Counted from the stretch's first letter, positions 22,561 through 34,560 are shown. The stretch is 64,000 nt of DNA from Rosa chinensis (GCF_002994745.2 NC_037091.1:26355789-26419788); one strand, 5' to 3'. Program-made: numbers and translations. Notes: generated by a model from the letters alone, not told the origin.

Positions 22561-23804
22561 TTTAGTGTTATCAATGAATTAGAAGCCTTGATTGAGCTAA
22601 AGAAAACCTTAGTATCAGAGGACATTATTAGTTTGATATCCATTAAGTAAAGCCAAATTATTTTCATTCACATGTTATTATACTAATACACAAAATTTAG
22701 AAAGAAAAAACTCACTCGAACAGAATGTTAGATAACTGAATGAAACAGTTTTGGATCAAAATTTTAGCAGCCACTTCCTCTTAAACAAAGCTAAAGCTTC
22801 TTCCAAAAATTGACCAAAATCTCGGATCTTTCCTAAGGTTCAGTGCATCATTTCCATTTTGAAGTTCTACCAATCTCAGTCCCTGCAAGGTAAAATGGTT
22901 GATCATTAAATTCCACAATGCATATTTGACAAATTTTTCTCAATCTAATATGGAATTATAGCAAGAGCTAGACTGCTAGAGAAGTTGATATTAAACACCA
23001 GAACTACTTTGAATTGATTTAGTGCTACTACAAAATTATAAAGCGAGGGTATGAGATGAAGCAGTACATTACCATAAGTGGCATCAACTTTTTTCTTCTT
23101 CTTACCAAAAATGATATAGAGAGAGAAAAGGAGAGAGCCAAGAATAAATATGTTATGTTTTAAATTAACACAACACTACATGTGCACTGAGGTATATAAG
23201 ACGTAATCTGGATACAAATAAGAGGCCCTTTTTGAATCAATGGGTGTTATAGGAGTCTGCCTTTTGGCTGAAGTTGGGAAGCTGATATAAGAGATTTCTG
23301 TGAGTGACTCCTGATTCTGAAAATTCATAACTAATTCCAGAAAATTCCATTTTGGGTGATTCTAGTTCTACATGACTCTTTAAGATGTCTACTAAAACTC
23401 TCTAAAAGGAACAGACTTTAAATCCCCAGTAGATCAGTACAGTTTTGCAAAAGTAAGTGACTAGGTCAAAATTCCAGAAAATTTGAAAATGGCTCCCTTT
23501 CCTTGGCCAAAACTTTTTCTCACCTAATGAAGCCACAAAACAAACAAAAGTACTATACAAAAACCACAATATGAAAACAACAATCATCTTAGCAGCGGTT
23601 ACTTTTGTAATTTATGAAAGTCATGCGTCTATTCATTATTAGTAAATGAAAATGCACATAACCTGATCAATAAAACAAACATTGCTTACACTTTGTTTTA
23701 CAAAGTTTAGTTTCTATATGAGCATCACCTGCAGTTTTCAAGAGATTTGAACTTTTTATCTACCGAATGTATTAGTCCCTTCTTTGTTTTGTTTATGAGT
23801 TTGG
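22561..23804. other. possible Helitron interior, no gene recognised
   Basis: AT-rich DNA. On the minus strand near 22760-22890 there is an exon-like stretch after a TTGCAG acceptor-like site (residues such as FLEEALALFKRKW in one frame). It could be a captured exon fragment but I do not recognise the protein. The rest shows no coding signal. Confidence 0.35.
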
Positions 23805-23809
23805 CATGA

Positions 23810-26090
23810 TGTTAGGTCCATAATTACCTAATAATTATTCCCCTAATCTTGCACTTTTGCTTAACCTTTGTGCTTATTTATATATATTTATTATGTTTTT
23901 CTTATCATGCTAGGAAATGATGTAGAAGAATGGAAATGCGCTAAAAACTCAACTTTAGCAAATGTTCCTAGTCCGGTTAGGAGAAACTGAGCTAAGCAAG
24001 GAAGGAGGAGCGTTAGACTAATCAAATTAACTCCAAATGAGTTGAAAATTTTCAGATCCATTCTAAACATCCTAAAGACCATTTCTTATGAAGAGTGTAA
24101 GAGCTAGTTCAGAGTGGAAGGCCTTCAAAAAAAAATCGTCCCAAGTTTTTGACTAAAAGACGAAAACTGCAAAACCGGACCCGTACGGATTCCAGCAGCA
24201 GTTCAGGCCAAACCAAAGTGAACTAAGCTCTGATATTTTACATGGATGATATACACTCATGGAGGAACATTTGGTATGAAGAAGTCGAGGGCCAATTCCT
24301 AACTCTCGGTGGAGATTAAATTGAAGGAAGATAGGAGAAGAAAGTGCGCAAACGGACAAAAAATGGGTCAATGGTGTGGTCAACGCCGGCCGAGAACATG
24401 TGTGGAGGACAAGGAAGAGCTGACTAGGGTCAGAGACTTTAGGTGGGAAGACTTTAGGTTTAGGTTATTTTGAAATTCAAAATTTGAAAGATGACAAGAG
24501 GTTATATTCTTACACCTTACACCTTTGTCTCCAATTTATTACCGTGTTCCCTTACACAATGACCCTTCTACCCTTACTTTTTCTCCTCCACCAAAATATT
24601 TATGGGCTTACCAAAATATTTATGGGCTTACTAGGTCATTTCTATGTGGAGTCAAAAACTAGATCCACATTGTGTGCTTACAAATTTGTCAATCACATCT
24701 AGCCTTTCATTCCTTTTGATCTCCACCCTTGATTTGGATTACCTTGGCCTTTAAATAGCCCTTCATCTCTCCCCAAAACCGTGCATCCCCTTGGCTCCCT
24801 CATTTTGGAGCATCAAAATCTCTCTTTTCTGTAGCTTTAGGTTAGTTTTTCATACCTTGTACATAGTTCTATAAGTTTGTGTGAGAAATAGGTGTGTAGG
24901 CACTTGGGTTTCACCAAAACCAAAGTTACTACACACTCTAAATCAATCACAATACTTGCTTTCACATATCCAAGCCCTTGTTCTTCCTTGTTCTTGAGTT
25001 TTGTGGATGTGTATGGTGTTTTGGGATGTAAAAACCGAAAATACCATACCTTGAAGCAATTCTCTCATCATTTGACATCTTTGACAGCTAGGTGGAAGGT
25101 TGGGTAGTTCTTCTCTTTCTCTCCTTCTCTCTTTAATTTGATGTTTATGGCTTGTTTTTGTAATAATATGTGTTGTGAGTAGTTGGATTTGAGGCTAGGG
25201 CTAGCCCTGGCTAAACTTATGTGCAAATAATGTAAATTTCCATGTGGTTTGATGTTTATGCATGTTTTGAATCTTTTGGCTACTATACTTTCATGTACCC
25301 TAAGTGTGTTTATAGATCTATCACCTAGAAGTATGCTTAGAAAATTAATGAATCAGAAACATGAACTTGATAAACTCTTGATTCCGTGAGCATGTGTAGC
25401 TAAATAGGTGGTGACTTAGCTTATTCCTGCGGGAATAACTAAATTGCTTGAATTTCTTACTCTAAACTTAAAGCATGATGTTGTGAGTTTAGGTTCCGGA
25501 AGAATTTAGGCTCATGGCACCATAAGCCATTTAGGATCTGGAAGATTTGAATGGTATAAAGGTCGTGTAATTTAGCTTTGCTTCAAAATAGATTGTTAAA
25601 TTGCATGATTAGTTAGTTTCTTGGTAGCTTCACCAAAGCACTAAGGGGAAGTTTGTCAAAGCATGTTATTACATCAAATTATTACATCAAATATGGGTTA
25701 CATTTTGTGCATGAGTAAGGTTAGGAGTGATGCCTAAGTCTCTATTCTTCTCATTGATTTAGTCTCTACATTTTTATTTGTTTATTTTATTTTATGCAAC
25801 TTATTTACTTCATAAAAATTAAAATCAACAAACCGTTCACTACCACAATTGTAAATACCATCTTCATGATCTTTAGCTTCCAAAGGGCTAAGGTTGTGAA
25901 TTTATAAAAAGGTAGACTTTGCATGTGTTTTCTAGGTTTATTTTCGCGGTAATCTAGTTAGGGTAGAGTTACTTAATCTCTTGGGTACGATACTCTTACT
26001 TTTTCCCTTTACTAAAACTTAACCTCCTAATCTTGGGAGCAGGAGATATCAGTTTTGCACATATTTTTCTACTCAATGATGTCCCCAACA
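23810..26090 (+). mobile_element. solo LTR B (TSD catga)
   Basis: The block starts TGTTAGGTCCATAATT and ends AATGATGTCCCCAACA, so the ends are TG...CA and partly inverted. It is flanked by catga at 23805-23809 and 26091-26095. No second LTR copy or coding domain is inside. A TATA-like TTTAAATAG near 24750 supports plus orientation. It is 2281 bp. A 20-bp tandem duplication (CCAAAATATTTATGGGCTTA) lies near 24592-24631. It is probably a gypsy-type LTR. Confidence 0.8.
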
Positions 26091-26095
26091 CATGA

Positions 26096-27880
26096 CAACT
26101 TGAACATAACACTGATTGCTAACCCTTTAATATATACTTGACTTTAAATTTATCAAATATATGTCAACAGGATGCTAATCTATGTCAGTCAACCTCTCAA
26201 ATTCCCAATTAAAGAACAAATGCAAGCAATTGCAAGAGAATGAAATTAACTCACTGAGCAATTCAACAAGATTGCTAAAAGAGAACCACGCAGTATAGTC
26301 AGTTTTCTTCTACTTTGTGTTGCACACTGAAATACATCACAATAAATACATAACCTTAACAAAAATGAACAAAAGCTGAAGTCCTCCAGAATATGAGATC
26401 ACAATCTCAACAGAGGCTAAGCTTATTAGTATTCAAGGCTTTGTACTATGCATCCAAGAACAGAAGCCAAGTGCATCAATATTCAAAGCAAAGTATTAAA
26501 CTTGGGAAATTGAATAGAACGTACTATAAGAGTCATAACGCCAATGATTAAGAAAAGAAAGAAGTAAAACTTACAGGGCAAACTTTTCTTGGAAAAAAGA
26601 TTAAGAAACTGCCTTCCAAATCTAAAGGTCTTTCATCCTTAAAGAATTTTCTTGTCTTCCACATGAGAAAATTCAAGTTTCAAATGTACAATTCAGCTAA
26701 CATTTCTTACAACAACTCGGAAGCATTCAAAGGCCACATTACAAAATCAATCTAATCATTAACTATACCAATTTCAATATTGAATTACAAAGTTTATAAA
26801 TTAGAATTGGAATTCAAACTGCAAGCAATAAGACATCTATGGCAAGCTCAACTTCTAATAGAACCTAACCCTAGCTTGTCACTGAAGATGTCATAAAACA
26901 TAGTATCCAATGGAAGGATTAGACCTTTTCGAGAATGCGTTGAAGCCGCTGAATTTTGTTCTTTTTGTAGTCACCACCTATCGTTGAAGACTTCTTAGTA
27001 GCAATCACGTAGATCTTACCTTATCTGAAATTTAAATAGAACAATAAGTTAAAATGAGATCAAAAAATCAACTGTAAACATTTGGAAATAATGGGCTTAG
27101 ACTATATCTAAGATAACCTCAAAGTTCTGTTCTCCTAAACTGAGAAAAGTTTTCAAGTATGTAGTCGTAATTGAATAACAACATATGAACTTCAACAATA
27201 ATTATACATATACATGCTTCCAATAAGACCATATATGAAAATCAACAGGAATTACATGTGTATATTTCTCAATTTTTTTTTTTTTAATGTGCATTCCCTA
27301 AATAACTAAACCAATTCAACTAAAAAAAACCGACTATGAGTACAGATAGAATCCAAAAAACCAAACCATCACCATGACTTTGACTCCCAATGTTACAACT
27401 TGTGTGACCTTAACAATAGACCACGAAAACTCAAAGAAAAAAGAAAACGAAGGGAAAATCAAATACCCCAAATTCATGTTCTGCTTCCTCATCAAAACCC
27501 AACTACAACTACAGCTTCAATAACAAACCAATGCATGAGAATCAGAAGGGGGAAAAAATGGAATCGAAAATCAAATACACAGATTGATGCTCCTCCTCTC
27601 GATCGAATTGAAAACCTATCAGCAACCCCTAAATAATTGAGATTGATCTCAAAACAAACCCAGACGGATGCAGGTCTTCTTCCAAAACTCAGGTCTTCTA
27701 AAAAAGGTTAGCATCATAATGAAGACAGAAATGAAATCTTAGAAAGTTGTATCATCAAGAAAAACTTCTTTGTTAAGATATCTATTCAGATTTTCAGATT
27801 TCGCAATTTCTGTCTGTTATTCTTATTCATGAAGTAAACGCATGTCTCCATTTATTATTCTTATTCATGAAGTAGGTAAT

Positions 27881-27905
<25 letters not shown>
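26096..27905. other. intergenic, exon-like fragment on minus strand, AT microsatellite
   Basis: About 1.8 kb without a recognisable gene. At about 27012-26926 the minus strand has a short open segment ending in TAA (GKIYVIATKKSS at its start, KNKIQRLQRILEKV at its end) that looks exon-like but that I cannot assign. A (TA)n tract at about 27884-27910 was the insertion site of copia-2. Confidence 0.4.

Positions 27906-27910
<5 letters not shown>
27906..27910. repeat. target-site duplication atata of copia-2, left copy
   Basis: ATATA precedes the 5' LTR and recurs at 34943-34947 after the 3' LTR. The site lies in an AT repeat, so the exact match is less informative than usual. Confidence 0.8.
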
Positions 27911-27915
<5 letters not shown>

Positions 27916-28086
27916 AAGGATGTCGACATAGTGAGCCTCTACAAACTAGGGTTTATGATTGTAATAGGAAAGTGTTATAGGTATTCAATTGTATTCGGAT
28001 TCTCTTACCTTTTGTATATCTTGTAACTCTCTATATAAGGGCTCCTATTATCAATAATAAACACACAATTCTATTCTCCTACAACA
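27911..28086 (+). repeat. copia-2 5' LTR
   Basis: Starts TGTTGAAGG and ends CCTACAACA. A TATA box (CTATATAAGG, near 28031) and an AATAATAAA motif near 28054-28062 lie at the expected U3 and R positions. Confidence 0.95.
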
Positions 28087-28104
28087 CGTTATCAGCACGA
28101 GTTC
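28087..28104 (+). other. copia-2 primer binding site
   Basis: CGTTATCAGCACGAGTTC follows the 5' LTR directly. It resembles the tRNA-Met type site TGGTATCAGAGC and is a variant form seen in many plant copia elements. Confidence 0.7.
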
Positions 28105-28889
28105 TAACCCTAGCCTAAAACAAAAAAACCATAGCTTTAAAAAAAAAAAAAAAAAATATTTCTCTCTGCCGTCAGCCTCCAGCCGGCGTCCCTGCACATC
28201 CCCTTGCTGCTCACCCTGCAGCTCCGCGCACCAGCCTCACCACAGCCTCCTACCACAGCCCCTGCTGCCCCAGCCATCTGCCGCACGACCTACAGCCTCC
28301 TGCTGCTGCCCCGTACGCTGCATCTTTCCTGCCGTGCCCGCGCACCCCATCTGCACACCTGTGCACCTGCCTGCTGCTAGCCCGCCTGCAGCCTGCTGCT
28401 CCTTGCCTCATCTGCCAGTCCTGCCTTGCAGTTTTGCCCCGCGCACCTGCAGACCAATCTGCTACTGCCCACCGAAGCTGCTGCTGCCGCGCACCTCATC
28501 TGCAACGCACCTGCCTACAAGCCAGCGCCTTGCCTGCCCTACGCACCTGCTGCCTGCCTGAGTCCCTGTAACCCCACCTCCCTGCTAGACCAGGCCACCA
28601 CCCGCCTGCTCAGCCTAGCAGCAGCCTCCCTCCCATCAGTCGATCGCTGCAAATTAGGAGGAGGAAGAACAGAAAAAAAAAAAAAAAAAAAAAGAAGACG
28701 CGAAAAAAAAAAAGGGGAGGAAGGGACCTGGCCCAAAAAAAAGAAAAAAAAAGGAGGAAGGGACCCGGCCCAGAAAAAAAGAAAAAAAAAGGGAAAAGAA
28801 AGAAAAAGAGAGGAAAGCCCAAAGAACAGACAGCCCACAGAAAAAAAAAAAAAACACGCCTGCTCCAACACACGCGTGTCCTCAAACAC
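28105..28889 (+). other. copia-2 leader, GC-rich then purine-rich low-complexity
   Basis: From 28160 to 28640 the leader is strongly C-rich (CTGCCC, GCACCTGC repeats), unlike the AT-rich surroundings. From 28665 to 28855 it is a purine tract of A-runs and GGAAGGGA. ORFs at 28334-28893 on plus and 28539-28889 on minus are low-complexity and I do not treat them as genes. A perfect donor-like GTAAGT starts at 28890. Confidence 0.7.
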
Positions 28890-29285
28890 GTAAGTTTTTA
28901 TAATTAAGGTTGATGCTTTCTTGTATTTAAATTCCTTTTATTTTCTGCAAATATTGGAATATATGTTGCCAAATGATTTTGATATTTAACAAAGCATAAT
29001 TGTGGGGATTCACGCTTAACGAACTAAGAGTGTTCGTATAAACTAAGAGTGTTCATAATTAAACGAACTAAGAGTGTTCTTGTGAACTAAGAGCGTTCAC
29101 ACTGCTTGGACTAAGAGCGTCCGTAAGCATCAAATTGTGACCATATTAAAACATTATTGTTTGGTCTAACCCAAAAGAGATTCTTGGAAATTGATTTCTT
29201 GGTAGCATAGCTCGGAAATCTCATTATTTTAGTTTTCGTGGAAGTTTAACTCCGAAACTAATATATTTTCTCTTCTTATTTTCAG
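28890..29285 (+). other. putative leader intron of copia-2
   Basis: GTAAGTTTTT at 28890 is a consensus 5' splice site. CTTCTTATTTTCAG ending at 29285 is a consensus 3' splice site one base before the gag ATG at 29287. The 396-nt interval is U-rich as in plant introns and contains the hairpin array at 29019-29128. Splicing is inferred from sequence only. Confidence 0.5.
29019..29128 (+). repeat. array of five hairpins with invariant loop CTAAGAGYG
   Basis: Cores at 29021-29035, 29041-29054, 29065-29079, 29084-29098 and 29108-29122 share CTAAGAG(T/C)G. Flanking bases pair: ACGAAC/GTTCGT in copy 1, TGTGAAC/GTTCACA in copy 4, and GGAC/GTCC with outer GCTT/AAGC and a 2-nt bulge in copy 5. Copies 2 and 3 pair over 3-4 bp. 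A sixth copy lies in gag at 29888-29902. The loop stays constant while stems change together, so an RNA structure is likely. Confidence 0.7.
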
Positions 29286-29286
29286 G

Positions 29287-30411
29287 ATGTCGAATGAACC
29301 TAGGCTCGACTTTCCCATGCTTGACTCAACAGGCTCGGATTATCACAGTTGGGTAACCGATGTTGAGAACCATCTCACTTCCAAGGGAATATTACCCATA
29401 ATCCAGGCACCTAACCCGGATATTGTGTTCATCCGAACATCTACAAAGCATGCTCAAGTAGTTATCTTGATGCGACGCCATATGGACAAGGCACTCAGAT
29501 TGGAGTATATGTCGATCAAGGATGCAAGAGAGCTATGGGTAGCGCTAGAAGAGCGCTTTGGCAATGTCCAAGATTCCCTCCTCCCTGACTTGAAGGTTCA
29601 ATAGAACAATCTGTGCTTTGCTAACTTCAAGTCTGTTGCTGAATATAATTCAAAGGCTCTTCGCTTACAATCCATGTTGAGATTCTGTGGACAACCTGTC
29701 ACAGAGTAAGAGCTAATTGAGAAGACTTTCTCCACCTTCCCCGTTTCAGCCATTGTGGTATCAAAGCAATACCGTACTAAAGTCAATGCTGGACGAATCA
29801 TGAGGTTTCATCAGCTTATCAATATCATATCTGTAGCTGAGAAACATAATAACATACTCGTGAGGAATTATAATTCAAGGCCCATTGGAACTAAGAGCGT
29901 TCATGAGGTGAATTATAATGCACCCAAAAGAGGGCGCAAGGAGCGGAACCCTAGGAATAAGGGACATGAGGGATGTATGGGTCCATATAACCGCCCTAAT
30001 CAGGAAGGAAACCGCAAGTTTGGAGCGGATACACGTGGTGGCAATGCCACACGTGGGAGAGGGGGTCCTGGCAACCCTATCCGTGGTAATGGAGCCATAG
30101 CTCGTGGTGGTGGCGCAATGGGTCGTGGTGGAGGCGCCAATCCTCCTAGGGAACGCCCACAACGTGCACCTCAATTGAAGGGAGGCAACCACAATGATAT
30201 GTGTCATCGATGTGGATCTAGTGAGCATTGGTTCAAGCAATGCAAGGCAAGCGAGCAACTAGCTTCAAGATATAGGGCATACAGGGACCTGAGGGAGCAA
30301 GAAGTGTACCTTGGAGAAGAAGAAGAAGAAAATGGTGGAGACGTTAATCTCACCATGGAGGACTTCAAAGCTGAAGATGAAGTGCACATGGATGCTGCAG
30401 ACTTTGATTAG
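29287..30411 (+). pseudogene. copia-2 gag (nucleocapsid-type) with two stops
   Basis: Starts ATG TCG right after the acceptor-like site. The N-terminal DUF4219/UBN2-like region shows LDFPMLDSTGSDYHSWVTDV and KDARELWVALEERFG. In-frame stops lie at 29602-29604 (TAG) and 29707-29709 (TAA). The basic Gly/Arg-rich middle (30000-30150) precedes a CCHC zinc knuckle CHRCGSSEHWFKQC (about 30201-30242) that would bind the genomic RNA. The acidic C-terminus ends at TAG 30409-30411. The sixth loop motif is in the coding region at 29888. Confidence 0.88.
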
Positions 30412-30765
30412 AAATAGTCCTCTTTATTTTTCAAGAATCATGTAATAGTCAATAAATGACAATTGTATTAACTCTTTCTTATGTGGCGTACCCAATAAAA
30501 TATGATGTCTAGGAAAGTCATTGAGATAATTGGTACTTAAGCGAGCCTCGCTCCACCAACCTCTCTCTCCACTTTCCTGGTCATATTTGATTGGAGTTGC
30601 CAAACGAATAGAGTGACTACAATATGTCTCAGTTTGATTTTCTTTATTTTGGATTAGACCTTTTTGGACCATTTGATGTAATCATTGGTTACATTTATTA
30701 ATAAAGTATCGTATTATTCAATGTCATGGACATGTTTTTAATTTCAAACTTTATTATTTTTCAGT
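30412..30765 (+). other. copia-2 gag-pol spacer with acceptor-like end
   Basis: 354 bp with no coding content between the gag stop and the pol ATG. It ends TTATTATTTTTCAG at 30764, a good 3' splice site directly before pol, and contains AATAAA-like motifs (AATAAATG near 30451, AATAAAGT near 30700). Gag and pol are in the same frame. Many plant copia elements use splicing or early polyadenylation here to raise the gag to pol ratio; for this copy that is inference. Confidence 0.55.
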
Positions 30766-32277
30766 ATGTTTCCTGGAGAGTTGGAATGCCTTGTTGATAG
30801 TGGCACCACACATACTATATTGCGACATAGGCAACTATTTCTATGCATGACTCCTAGTCGATCTTCTGTGACTACGATGGCTGGACCATCACAATTGATT
30901 CATGGTCGAGGATCAGCTCAATTTATGTTGCCAAATGGCACAAGTATTAATGTCACCGAAGCTCTATATGCTCCTAAGGCTGGAAGGACCCTATTGAGTT
31001 TTAAAGATATAAGAGCCAATGGTTTTTATGTGGAAACACATTGTGAGAATGGACAAGAGTTCCTTTGCATCACCTCTAATGACTATGGACATAAACGAGT
31101 ATTGGAGAAACTTATGTGTCGCTCTAGTGGGTTGTATGCAACCACTATTCGAGTCATTGAATCCAACCATATCATGAGAGATGACTTATGGGATTCTGAC
31201 ATATATAGGCTTTGGCACGATCGTCTGGGACACCCAGGTCGTGATATGATGATCCGTATACTAAAGACTTCACACGGACATCCATTTTTCAAAACGAAAA
31301 GAAGTCAGAACAAAAATTCGGTCCAAGGTAGGGCCAGAGCCGCCTACCCCCTGCGGCCCAACAGTGGTATTGACACCACTAATGCCTCCTTGGTTCCTTT
31401 CTCTACTTCTAAAGTCAATTGTGACTTTGTGGCTCAACCAGATTCTTCCATGGTTGCTTCTAAAGCCCATCTTTCGTTTTGCAAAGCTTGCTCTTTAGCA
31501 AAATTAGGATCGAGACCATCCTATGCAAAAGACACTAAACAAAATATTCCATTCTTGCAACGAATCCAAGGTGATATTTGTGGACCTATCCAACCAACTT
31601 GCGGACCATTTAGATATTTTATGGTGTTGGTTGATGCATCGACACGTTGGTCACATGTCATGCTTTTGTCCACCAGAAATGCCGCATTTGCTAAACTCCT
31701 CGCACAAATCATTAAGTTAAGGGCTCACCACCCTGATCATCCCATTAAGTCAATTCGTCTTGACAATGCTGGAGAGTTTACATCAAAAACTTTTGATGAC
31801 TATTGCATGTCCATTGGGATTGAGGTTGAACACCCTGTTCCTCACATTCACACCCAAAATGGTCTCGCAGAAGCCACCATTAAAAGACTTCAAATGGTTG
31901 CTAGAGCATTGGTTATGCGCACCAATCTCCCTGTTTCTGCTTGGGGCTATGCAATATTGCATGCAGCTGTGCTTATTCGTCTGAGGCCTACTGCCACTCA
32001 ACCCTTTTCTGCATCCCAGATGGTTACTGGGTATGAGCCTAATGTCTCACATTTACGCATATTTGGGTGTGCAGTTTATGTGCCAATTGCGCCGCCACAG
32101 CGCACCAAAATGGGTCCTAAAAAACGATTGGGCATTTATGTTGGATATGACTCTCCAACCATTATCCGCTATTTGGAACCCTTGACAGGCGATCAATTTA
32201 CCGCAAGATTTGCGGATTGTCACTTTGATGAGACAGTCTTCCCGTCTTTAGGGGGAGATAAGAACAATAATGTTTAA
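30766..32277 (+). pseudogene. copia-2 protease, pre-integrase and integrase
   Basis: A 503-codon frame. It opens with the aspartic protease motif LVDSGTTHTIL (about residues 7-17), followed by the pre-integrase domain (LWHDRLGHPGRDMMIRIL, about 146-163). The integrase core shows the three acidic sites in GDICGPI, RLDNAGEF and GLAEATIKR (about 265, 325 and 360). The frame closes at TAA 32275-32277, between integrase and RT, where copia-1 also has a stop. Confidence 0.9.
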
Positions 32278-32292
32278 CAGGAACGACAGGAA

Positions 32293-34560
32293 TTGTCGTG
32301 GTCTGTCCCCACTTTGTCTCATCTTGATCCCCGAACCGCACAGTCTGTAATTGAAGTGCGGAGAATTCTCGATCTTCAGAACGTAGCAGACTCTATGCCT
32401 GACACGTTTTCTGATATCGCTAAAGTGACAAGATCACATATACCTGCTGCAAACGTGCCTGCAAGGATTGATGTCCCTAAAAATAGTGGACATGGCGCCA
32501 CCTCTAGGGGTATTGAGCATGGCGCTGCCACCACTAATGGTGATGGCAATCTGGCTCAGGCCGGGCTCCCAGCAAGGAAACATGGGATGCCCAAAGGTTT
32601 GATGGATTCTCGCCCGAGAAAGAAAGCGAGTTTGGCACAAAGAGATCCATTAATCATCGACATAAATAACCCGTCTCATGAAGATATTCCGGATTATGGT
32701 TATGTCCAAGAGACATCATTGGGGGACGCTCCAATGTCAGAACCAGTTCCAGAGAATAGAGAGATCTCCATGAATTACACTAGTGTACATGAGACGTTGA
32801 GTCGAGACTCTATTATCCTTGATGACGTGTTTGCATATTCTATCGCTCAAGGAATTATAGAACATGATGATATCGAACCTCGCTCCATTGAAGAATGTCA
32901 ACGAAGAGCAGACTGGCCTAAATGGAAAAATGCGATCCAGGTTGAATTGGATTCACTAACAAAGAGACAGGTATTTGGGCCTATAACGCTGACACCCCCA
33001 AGTATAAAGCCTGTTGGCCATAAATGGGTTTTTGTTAGAAAGCGTAATGAGAAAAATGAGGTTGTTAGATACAAAGCCCGCCTAGTGGCGCAAGGTTTCT
33101 CACAACGCCCTGGAATCGACTACGAGGAGACATACTCTCCCGTAATGGACGTTATAACGTTCCGCTACCTTGTCAGTTTGGTAGTTTCCGAAAAACTTGA
33201 CATGCAGCTTATGGATGTGGTTACAGCATATCTCTAAAGGGATCTAGATTCAGAGATATATATGAAGGTTCCAGATGGACTTCAATTACCCAAATCAAGT
33301 GGCTCTAAACCACGGAGCGCATTTTCAATAAGATTGAGACGCTCACTATATGGATTGAAACAATCCGGACGGATGTGGTATAACTGTCTAAGTGACTACT
33401 TGATTGGGAAGGGATATGTCAATGATGAATATGCCCATGCGTGTTTATAAAGAGGACAAGTTCCGGATTTGCAATTATAGCAGTTTATGTCGATGACATG
33501 AACCTAATTGGAACTCTAGATGAGTTAAAGGAAACTGCTAAGTACTTGAAATCCGAATTTGAGATGAAAGATCTTGGGAAAACACGGTTTTTCTTGGACT
33601 GGAAATCGAGCACCGTAGTGATGGGATTATGATCCACCAGTCAGCGTATACTCAAAAATTATTAAGGCGCTTTAATGAAGATAAAGCAAAGCCTGTGAGT
33701 ACTCCCATGATCGGTCGTAGTCTTGAGCCTGAAAAAGATCCGTTTCGTCCAAGGGATGAGGACGAAGACTTATTAAAGGCTGAAGTGCCCTATCTAAGTG
33801 CAATAGGCGCATTGTTGTACTTAGCTCAATGCACAATACCGGACATCTCATTCGCAGTGAACTTGTTAGCTCGACATAGTTTTGCGCCAACACGCCGCCA
33901 TTGGATTGGCATAAAGACAATCTTTCGATACCTGACAGGTACGATTGATATGGGCTTGTTTTATCCCTACAGAGAGAAGAAAAATAACGGAAGTGTGAGA
34001 TCGAACTCCACAAGGCAAAACGCCACCTTCCGTGCTCCTCCTCCCCTCCATCAAAATAACAACGATGTCTTGATGGGTTTTGCTGATGCAGGGTATCTTT
34101 CTGACCCTCACAAAGGTCGCTCCCAAACGGGTTATGTCTTTACCATGGGAAGCACTGCGATATCTACAAAGCAGACCCTTGTTGCTACTTCCTCAAATCA
34201 TGCAGAGATTATTGCTCTACATGAAGCCGTGCGAGAATGCATATGGCTAAGGTCTGTAGTTAGACACATACGAGGAACTTGTGGTTTGAAGTCTACCACA
34301 GATGAACCTACATGCATTTATGAAGATAATGCAGCTTGTATTGAGCAAATGAAATTAGGTTTCATCAAGGGCGACAACACCAAGCATATATAGCCAAAGT
34401 TCTTTTACAATCAGCAACAACAGGCACTTCTAAATATTGAAGTGAACCAGATCCGATCAGAGGATAATGTAGCAGATTTATTTACTAAGTCGTTACCTAA
34501 ATCCACCTTCGAGAAACATGTGAAGAGCATCGGATTGAGAAAGTTATCCGAACTCCCATG
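32293..34560 (+). pseudogene. copia-2 reverse transcriptase and RNase H
   Basis: The RT domain runs [49 protein letters not shown], then a TAA at 33235-33237 interrupts MDVVTAYL. The next part keeps YGLKQSGRMWYN and an intact active site YVDD near 33487. A frameshift near 33595 separates FFLD from the following block. RNase H (ATSSNHAEIIALHEAVRECIW, YEDNAACIEQM) is cut by a TAG near 34391. The C-terminus ends near 34560 with KSTFEKHVKSIGLRKL. Confidence 0.9.

Noticed and set aside
27830..27905. 5' end of the Helitron near the AT repeat
   Set aside because: No convincing TC start in the correct orientation; the AT repeat would match almost anything.
28334..28893. Plus-strand ORFs rich in Pro, Cys, Ala and Lys, and overlapping minus-strand Phe-rich ORFs
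   Set aside because: They follow directly from C-rich and A-rich low-complexity DNA in the copia-2 leader and show no domain.
29021..29122. Regularly spaced short repeats, CRISPR-like at first glance
   Set aside because: Repeats are 14-15 bp, spacers vary from 5 to 10 bp and this is a plant retrotransposon leader; a CRISPR array is excluded.
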